Of a DNA stretch of 10,631 bases, positions 6,266-10,631 are shown one piece after another. A program made the translations under genes and the position numbers. Position 1 is the first letter of the stretch, and every line of letters begins with the position of its first letter. Source of the stretch: an uncultured Collinsella sp. (GTDB taxonomy: Bacteria > Actinomycetota > Coriobacteriia > Coriobacteriales > Coriobacteriaceae). The notes beneath the pieces were generated by a model. The model was not told the origin of the DNA and made no database searches. It worked only from the letters and a program-made list of their open reading frames with translations. Location of the stretch: positions 1 to 10,631 of the forward strand of contig USHZ01000058.1 of NCBI GenBank assembly GCA_900554595.1, read 5' to 3'.

Positions 6266-6898
6266 CTACAGGGTTCCTTCGCGACGAGCCTGCTCCACCT
6301 CTTTGAGTGCCTCGGCGGGAGTGAAGGAACAGGTACCATCGCCGAGCTTGACCACCTGCATGTCGTCACCGATATGGACTTCTCCGCCCTGCAACACGAC
6401 GCCAAAAATGCCCTCGTGGGGGAAGATGCAGTCGCCGGCGAGATAGTAGATGGCACAGCGGGTGTGGCAGACTTTGCCGATCTGGCTGATTTCGACGAGT
6501 ACTTCGCTGCCGATCTTGAGCTGCGTTCCCAGGGGGAGCGAGAGCAGGTTGATGCCCTGGGTTGTGAAGTTCTCGCCAAAGTCGCCCTCGTGCACATCGA
6601 GCCCGCGCGCCTGCGCCGTCTGGATAGACTCTGCAGCTAAAAAGGAAACCTGGCGGTGCCAATGCCCGGCGTGCGCATCGGAGGCGAGGCCAAACTGCTC
6701 GATGACGGTGTCGTGCCCGTCGGCGACGGGTGACTTACGCGTGCCTTTGTGCTCCGACGTGTTGATTGAGACGATGCGGGCAGGCCCGTTGTAAGCGTCG
6801 TTAGCGGTGCGTAGGGGAGCTGCCGTCTGGGCACGATCCGCAAGTTCGCGCTTGGTGGCGTCAATGATGGGGTTGTTGATCGGATGAGCCTGGGGCAC
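6266..6898 (-). CDS. MOSC-domain protein
   Basis: A 210-residue soluble protein. Residues about 40-185 carry the MOSC pattern: IVSINTSEHKGTRK, GLASDAHAGHWHRQVSFLAAES, EGDFGENFTTQGINL, LPLGTQLKIGSEVLVEISQIGK, then VCHTRCAIYYLAGDCIFPHEGIFG (with Cys144, Cys148 and Cys157) and GGEVHIGDDM. MOSC proteins bind molybdenum cofactor sulfur or act in Moco-linked detoxification and N-hydroxylated substrate reduction; the closest form here is the bacterial stand-alone type related to YiiM. The first 40 residues are an extension without visible features. GTG 6898 is used because AAAGG lies six bases before it. No Moco biosynthesis genes are in the window, so its partner is unknown. After the stop, ACCCTGTTGCAA (6209-6220) and TTGCAAC...AGGGT (6260-6274) could pair, but no U-run follows. 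Confidence 0.88.
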   Translation of the reverse strand: MPQAHPINNPIIDATKRELADRAQTAAPLRTANDAYNGPARIVSINTSEHKGTRKSPVADGHDTVIEQFGLASDAHAGHWHRQVSFLAAESIQTAQARGLDVHEGDFGENFTTQGINLLSLPLGTQLKIGSEVLVEISQIGKVCHTRCAIYYLAGDCIFPHEGIFGVVLQGGEVHIGDDMQVVKLGDGTCSFTPAEALKEVEQARREGTL

Positions 6899-6932
6899 GG
6901 TGCACCTTTCGACGGGGCGGGCAACATGTTGA

Positions 6933-6975
6933 ATCCTACAACAACGGTGGGTTCATTGCCCCGTTGTCGTACACT
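6933..6975. promoter_or_regulatory. Symmetrical divergent promoter region around a 7-bp inverted repeat
   Basis: ACAACGG (6941-6947) and CCGTTGT (6961-6967) form a perfect inverted repeat. On each side, two bases outside the arm, there is a -10-like hexamer: TAGGAT on the - strand (6938-6933), toward the MOSC gene, and TACACT on the + strand (6970-6975), toward the ligase gene. Both lie 16 bases from the centre. No -35 boxes are seen. One factor could control both directions. Confidence 0.4.
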
Positions 6976-7037
6976 GGTGATTGCCGCCTTCGTGCTGGAT
7001 AATTACGCCGATTGCCATAGATACGGTGGAGCTTTGG

Positions 7038-7063
7038 GTGCCGGCGGCTCGGCACGCTAGAAT
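7038..7063 (+). promoter_or_regulatory. Promoter for the ATP-grasp ligase next to a GC-rich repeat
   Basis: GTGCCG (7038-7043) and CGGCAC (7050-7055) form a perfect 6-bp inverted repeat with a 6-base loop. Two bases later TAGAAT (7058-7063) is a good -10 box; transcription would begin near 7070, leaving a leader of about 50 bases. The -35 is weak: TTGGGT at 7034-7039 is 18 bp from the -10 box but has only three matches to consensus. Confidence 0.45.
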
Positions 7064-7119
7064 AAATCAGTTGCACAAAGACCGCCCGTCGTGTGGGCAG
7101 TTCATGATAGGAAGTTTCC

Positions 7120-8376
7120 ATGGCATTGCAGTTTACAGAGCGCGAGTTTATTCCCGTGCTGCTCGGCGGCGACATCAACGCGTATTCGGTGGCGCGCGCT
7201 TTCTACGAGGAGTATCAGGTCAAGAGCCTGGTCTTTGGCAAGTATCAGACGGGCCCTGCGTATCGCAGCCAGATTATCGACTACACGCCTAACGTGGATA
7301 TCGACACCATGCCCGTGATGCTTAAGACCGTCAACGGTATCGCTCGGGCACATGCCGACAAGACGATTGTCCTGATGGGCTGCGGCGATAACTATGTTGC
7401 CCTGGTGGCCCAGGCCAAGGATGCCAACGAGCTGGCGGATAACATCGTTGCGCCTTACGCGCCCTATAGCATGCTTGAGCAGTGCCAGAAGAAGGAGATC
7501 TTCTACGAGCTGTGCGAGAAGCACGGCGTGCCCTATCCGCATACGTTTACCTTTACTGCGCAGATGCTCAACACGCAAGGAGAGGCGCCTGCCGAGGTGC
7601 TTGACCAGATTGACTTCCCCTACCCGATGATCCTGAAGCCTTCCGACGGCATCATGTGGTGGCAGCATGAGTTCGAGGGTCAGAAGAAGGCTTATGAGAT
7701 TGCCGACCGCGCCGAGCTGGAGCAGGTTATCCGCGATTCCTATGCCAGTGGTTACACCGATGACCTGATTTTGCAGGATCGCGTGCCCGGCAACGACGAG
7801 TACATGCGTGTGCTTACCAGCTATTCTGATCGCAACGGCAAGGTTCGCATGATGTGCCTGGGTCACGTGCTGCTCGAGGAGCATCAGCCCCACGGCGTCG
7901 GTAATCACGCCTGCATCATCACCGAGCCCAATGATGAGCTTATGAGTGGCGTGCGCAAGCTGCTCGAGGACCTTCACTTTGTGGGCTATTCCAACTTTGA
8001 CGTCAAGTATGACGAGCGCGATGGCTCGTTTAAGTTCTTTGACTTCAACACCCGTCAAGGCCGCAGCAACTACTACGTAACCAACAGCGGCTTTAACGTT
8101 GCCAAGTACGTGGTGGACGAGTATGTGTTCAATCGCCCGTTTGAGCCGGAGTTTGTGACGGCGCAGGACGAGGCGCTGTGGATGGTCGTTCCCATGGGCG
8201 TCGTCGACAAGTACGTCAAGGCTCCCGAGCTGCGTGCGAAGGTACATCGTCTTGCCAAGGAGGGCAAGGGCGCCGATCCCTCGTTTATGAAGGGAGACTT
8301 TGTCTTTAACCGCTGGTTGCGCATGTGGCACACCAAGCTGCGTCACTATAAGCTGTTCAAGACGTATTACAAGTAG
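7120..8376 (+). CDS. ATP-grasp carboxylate-amine ligase, D-aspartate ligase-like
   Basis: A 418-residue cytosolic enzyme of the ATP-grasp superfamily, which activates a carboxylate as acyl phosphate and joins it to an amine. The N-terminal pre-ATP-grasp domain (1-120) begins FIPVLLGGDINAYSVAR. The ATP-grasp core follows: ILKPSD with Lys173, the ILQDRVPGNDEYMRV segment, YSNFDVKYD (Asp294) and FDFNTRQGRSNYYV (307-320) with the Mg ligands. Length and layout match the D-Asp ligase type known from Enterococcus faecium, which adds D-Asp to the peptide-stem Lys in peptidoglycan precursors. The next gene is an Asp/Glu racemase, which strengthens this. AGGAAG lies five bases before ATG 7120. The amino acid substrate, D-Asp versus D-Glu or another acid, is not provable here. 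Confidence 0.85.
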   Translation: MALQFTEREFIPVLLGGDINAYSVARAFYEEYQVKSLVFGKYQTGPAYRSQIIDYTPNVDIDTMPVMLKTVNGIARAHADKTIVLMGCGDNYVALVAQAKDANELADNIVAPYAPYSMLEQCQKKEIFYELCEKHGVPYPHTFTFTAQMLNTQGEAPAEVLDQIDFPYPMILKPSDGIMWWQHEFEGQKKAYEIADRAELEQVIRDSYASGYTDDLILQDRVPGNDEYMRVLTSYSDRNGKVRMMCLGHVLLEEHQPHGVGNHACIITEPNDELMSGVRKLLEDLHFVGYSNFDVKYDERDGSFKFFDFNTRQGRSNYYVTNSGFNVAKYVVDEYVFNRPFEPEFVTAQDEALWMVVPMGVVDKYVKAPELRAKVHRLAKEGKGADPSFMKGDFVFNRWLRMWHTKLRHYKLFKTYYK

Positions 8377-8385
8377 ACGAGCGTG

Positions 8386-8424
8386 GCGCCCGTCCGGTAT
8401 GTATCGGGCGGGCGCGGGTATGAT
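8386..8424 (+). promoter_or_regulatory. GC-rich hairpin next to a TATGAT box before the racemase gene
   Basis: GCGCCCGTCCG (8386-8396) pairs with CGGGCGGGCGC (8405-8415) over 11 positions, with one G-U wobble and an 8-base loop. Three bases after it is TATGAT (8419-8424), identical to the box before the kinase. Transcription would start near 8431 and give a leader of about 30 bases with its own ribosome site. In the transcript from the ligase gene the hairpin lacks a U-run, so it may slow or protect RNA rather than terminate it. Confidence 0.5.
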
Positions 8425-8460
8425 ACGCGCAATTGCGTGGGCGTCACCAAGGAGGCGGCG

Positions 8461-9207
8461 ATGGAAAAGCTGGGAGTTATCGGCGGCATGGGCGCCGAGG
8501 CCACGTCGTATTACTACGACCAGGTAGTACGCCATACGGCGGCTACGTGCGACCAGGAGCATATCGACATGGTGGTGCTTTCCAAGTCGACCATGCCCGA
8601 CCGCACGCTTGCCATCAAGACCGGTGAGCATACCGAGCTGCTGGCGACCATGAAGGAGTGTGCCCAGGCACTCGAGTCGCTGGGCTGCGCGCACATAGCG
8701 ATTCCCTGCAACACGTCACACTACTTCTACGATCAGATCCAGTCGTTTACGAAGGTGCCGATTATCCACATGCCGCGCGAGTCGGTGCGCTATGCTCTGG
8801 CCGGCGCGGTGATGGGGGAGTGCGAGTTCGATCCAAACCTGAGCATGCCGGCCGAGCCGGTGCGCAAGATCGGCATCATGGGCACCGACGGTACCGTGGG
8901 CGCAGACGTCTATGGGCGCGAATGCGAGACCGCGGGCGTTGAGGTCGTCTATCCCAGTGAAAAGCGTCAGGCCGATGTGATGTCGCTCATCTACGACGAT
9001 GTGAAGGCCGGGCGCGAGCCCGATATGGATAAGTTCGACCGCGTGATGTGGGAGTTCGCCCGTAGCGGCTGCGACCGCGTCATCCTGGCCTGCACGGAGC
9101 TTTCGGTGTTGCAGAAGTATCGCGAGATGCCCGAGATCACCCTCGATGCGATGGATGTCCTGGTACGCGAGTCCATTATTCGCAGCGGCGTCCCCTACCG
9201 CCTCTAG
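8461..9207 (+). CDS. Aspartate/glutamate racemase family protein
   Basis: A 248-residue enzyme of the cofactor-independent Asp/Glu racemase superfamily, which swaps L and D forms with two cysteines. Both are present in the right contexts: IPCNTSH with Cys83 and LACTEL with Cys211. The N-terminus KLGVIGGMGAEAT is the usual substrate-binding start, and GIMGTDGTV begins the second lobe. CNT plus CTE is the pattern of the aspartate racemase / YgeA subgroup, not of the MurI glutamate racemase. Start ATG 8461 is set by GGAGG (8451-8455); an upstream GTG at 8383 has no ribosome site and would put the hairpin inside the gene. It lies 84 bases after the ligase and likely supplies it with a D-amino acid. 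The specificity is inferred. Confidence 0.88.
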   Translation: MEKLGVIGGMGAEATSYYYDQVVRHTAATCDQEHIDMVVLSKSTMPDRTLAIKTGEHTELLATMKECAQALESLGCAHIAIPCNTSHYFYDQIQSFTKVPIIHMPRESVRYALAGAVMGECEFDPNLSMPAEPVRKIGIMGTDGTVGADVYGRECETAGVEVVYPSEKRQADVMSLIYDDVKAGREPDMDKFDRVMWEFARSGCDRVILACTELSVLQKYREMPEITLDAMDVLVRESIIRSGVPYRL

Positions 9208-9219
9208 TTCTTCCGCCTG

Positions 9220-9257
9220 CCAAAAAGGGACAGATTTATTTTGGTAGGTTTTATCTG
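9220..9257. repeat. Short AT-rich element with two overlapping inverted repeats
   Basis: CCAAAA (9220-9225) pairs with TTTTGG (9239-9244), and CAGAT (9231-9235) pairs with ATCTG (9253-9257). The AAAAAGGGACAGATTTATTT stretch within it is very AT-rich beside its neighbours. From memory it resembles a short motif scattered through several bacterial genomes and linked to REP-type elements; I cannot confirm this here. Confidence 0.35.
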
Positions 9258-9267
9258 GGAAAACAGT

Positions 9268-9304
9268 AAGGCCTCGGCTCGTTTGGTGCGAGCCGAGGCC
9301 TTTT
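9268..9304. terminator. Intrinsic terminator between racemase and ECF operon
   Basis: AAGGCCTCGGCTCG (9268-9281), a 7-base loop, and CGAGCCGAGGCCTT (9289-9302) form a perfect 14-bp stem followed by T residues on the + strand (TTTT, then GCATTT). It lies between two genes pointing toward each other and should end both transcripts. Confidence 0.93.
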
Positions 9305-9331
9305 GCATTTGCCGGTTGCTGCCAGCGATTG

Positions 9332-10078
9332 CTAGAACAGGAAGCCGATGGCGATAAGGGCGATACTGACGATAAGTACGGCGATATCCAGGCTTTTGAT
9401 GGGGTAACGCTTATACGAACTCGCACGCGTGCGCAGGTAGAAGCCGCGCTGCTCGGCGGCAAGCGCGGTGGCATCGGTCTTGCCCACGCTCGAAATAAGC
9501 AGTGGCACGCACAGCGGCAGCATGAGCTTGAGTTTCTTGACGGGATTCTTAGTGTCGTATTCGACGCCGCGTGCAGTCTGCGCCTCCATGATGGCGTTCA
9601 TTTCCTGACCAAATACCGGCACAAAGCGCAGTGCCGTGGTAAAGGTGAAGGCATAGCGATATGGCACGTGCAGCACCTCGACGCAGGCGTTGGCGAGGTC
9701 GTTGAGCTTGGTCACCATAAGCATGAGGATGAGCGGCAGCGCCACGCCCAACAGGCGTAGGCAGGCCTTCGATCCGGTAATGAGGCCCGTGTCGGTGATG
9801 AAGCCCCACACGATGTTGCCGTCGCGCATAAAGGCCAGCTGAAGCACCAGCATGATAAGCGCGAGCGGAATCAGCAGCTTGAGTAGCGAGAGCAGACGGT
9901 CGACGACGCCGGCGTAGGCGCCCAGTGCAAGGGTGAGTGCCAAAAAGCCCAACAGCGCCACGTAGGTATCGGACAGGAAGATGCCGATGATGATGGCGGC
10001 GGCAAGGCCCAGTTTGACGACCGGGTTCAAGCGGTGCAGCAGTGTATCGCCCGGCATATAGTCGATGACGTTAACCAC
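9332..10078 (-). CDS. ecfT: ECF transporter transmembrane component EcfT
   Basis: A 248-residue membrane protein of the EcfT/CbiQ family, the scaffold of an energy-coupling factor transporter for vitamins or metal ions. There are about five hydrophobic segments, including 22-56, 66-84, 104-124 and 230-248. The two Arg-containing coupling motifs are seen as EAQTARG (165-171) and AAEQRG (207-212); they contact the two ATPases. Start GTG 10078 overlaps the end of the ATPase gene by 8 bases, with GAGGAG a short way upstream, so the two are translationally coupled. No substrate-binding S component is in the window. It ends at the hairpin whose stem starts at 9268. Substrate unknown. Confidence 0.92.
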   Translation of the reverse strand: MVNVIDYMPGDTLLHRLNPVVKLGLAAAIIIGIFLSDTYVALLGFLALTLALGAYAGVVDRLLSLLKLLIPLALIMLVLQLAFMRDGNIVWGFITDTGLITGSKACLRLLGVALPLILMLMVTKLNDLANACVEVLHVPYRYAFTFTTALRFVPVFGQEMNAIMEAQTARGVEYDTKNPVKKLKLMLPLCVPLLISSVGKTDATALAAEQRGFYLRTRASSYKRYPIKSLDIAVLIVSIALIAIGFLF

Positions 10079-10631
10079 GGTGGACCATCTCCTCGGTAAT
10101 GCGAACGATATCGGTGACCTCGCTCACCTGTGCAAAGGCGGGAGAGACGGAGGATGCCAGACGACGAGAAAGCTCTATGACCTGAGGTGGCTCAACGTAG
10201 GCTTGCTGCATGAGCTCGATGTTCGAGAACAGCTCGTGCGTGCGGCCGCGCTCGAGGATGCGGCCGTCGGCCATTACTACGATGCGCTCGGCAAAGTCGG
10301 ATACGACTTCCATGTCGTGGCAGACCATGATGACGGCGCAGCCGCGCTCGGCCATGGTGCGCACGGTTTCCATGACGGTCATGCACTCGCGGTAGTCAAG
10401 GCCGCTCGTGGGCTCGTCGAGCACCACGATTTTGGGCTCTACGACCACGACGGAGGCGAGTGCCACCATCTGGCGCTGACCGCGCGAGAGCGAGAAGGGC
10501 GCCTCGTCGGCTGGCAAGCCAAAGCGGTCGATGACGAGCTGGGCGCGACGCAGCGCCTCGGCGCGGTCGATGCCGGCAAGCTCCAGGCCAAAGGCGACCT
10601 CGTCGAGCACGGTGTCCTTGCAGATCTGGCG
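10071..10631 (-). CDS. ECF transporter ATP-binding protein, partial at the window edge
   Basis: The last 186 residues of an ABC ATPase; the N-terminus lies beyond the window, so Walker A is not visible. Seen are the Q-loop region (QICKDTVLDEVAFG, residues 2-15 of the visible part), the signature LSRGQRQ (48-54), Walker B IVVLDEP (68-74) followed by TSGLD, and the H-loop His105 in MVCHDME. The signature has Arg in place of the third Gly (LSRGQ for LSGGQ), seen in some ECF ATPases. A C-terminal extension of about 40 residues follows. Its stop overlaps the EcfT start. It may be the second of two ATPases or half of a fused double ATPase. Confidence 0.9.
   Translation of the reverse strand, partial: RQICKDTVLDEVAFGLELAGIDRAEALRRAQLVIDRFGLPADEAPFSLSRGQRQMVALASVVVVEPKIVVLDEPTSGLDYRECMTVMETVRTMAERGCAVIMVCHDMEVVSDFAERIVVMADGRILERGRTHELFSNIELMQQAYVEPPQVIELSRRLASSVSPAFAQVSEVTDIVRITEEMVHRG

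Noticed and set aside
6209..6274. Terminator hairpin for the MOSC gene
   Set aside because: The arms ACCCTGTTGCAA and TTGCAAC...AGGGT pair only with a 3-base bulge and a long loop, and no T-run follows on the - strand.
7102..8694. A 530-residue open frame on the - strand, antisense to the ligase and racemase genes
   Set aside because: It covers two well-recognised genes. Its predicted protein has no known motif and is rich in His, Val and Leu as expected from reversed GC-rich codons. It is a shadow frame.
1..10631. CRISPR arrays, tRNA or rRNA genes, transposases or prophage genes
   Set aside because: No regularly spaced repeats, cloverleaf sequences or recognisable mobile-element proteins were seen on either strand.

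Overview
The window looks like chromosomal DNA from a high-GC, Gram-positive gut anaerobe of the Coriobacteriia, most likely Collinsella or a close relative. I infer this from gene content and style: a Tat-type lipoprotein with an SRR motif, a PcsB-like coiled-coil wall hydrolase, an ECF transporter, and a regulator-kinase pair. I could not test it by database search. There are ten protein genes. No RNA gene, CRISPR array or insertion sequence is visible, and no gap between genes exceeds 300 bases.

Left part (1-4878, all + strand): an M20 amidohydrolase behind its own promoter; an orphan HigA-type antitoxin or regulator with a palindrome inside its promoter; a small three-helix membrane protein; a DUF4352-like lipoprotein whose ribosome binding site lies inside a perfect 14-bp inverted repeat; a helix-turn-helix protein; and a membrane-anchored Hanks-type Ser/Thr kinase. 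The lipoprotein, HTH and kinase genes are closely spaced and may form one signalling cassette. A strong hairpin terminator closes this side.

Middle part (4898-6898, - strand): a secreted cell-wall hydrolase with a coiled coil and a lysozyme-like C-terminal domain. Its upstream region is unusually rich in inverted repeats built on TCAACTTGA. Upstream of it is a MOSC-domain protein.

Right part: an ATP-grasp carboxylate-amine ligase and an Asp/Glu racemase family enzyme run on the + strand from 7120 to 9207. This pair is what a D-amino-acid branch of peptidoglycan crosslinks needs, with the racemase making D-Asp or D-Glu and the ligase attaching it. The pair ends at a hairpin terminator shared with a convergent - strand ECF transporter operon (EcfT, then upstream a partial EcfA-type ATPase that runs off the window edge).

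The least expected signal is in the intergenic DNA. At four places (kinase, racemase, ligase and the divergent MOSC/ligase region) an inverted repeat ends 2-3 bp before a hexamer that looks like a -10 box. No good -35 box accompanies these. I report this as a possible promoter architecture, with the caution that I found it after the fact.
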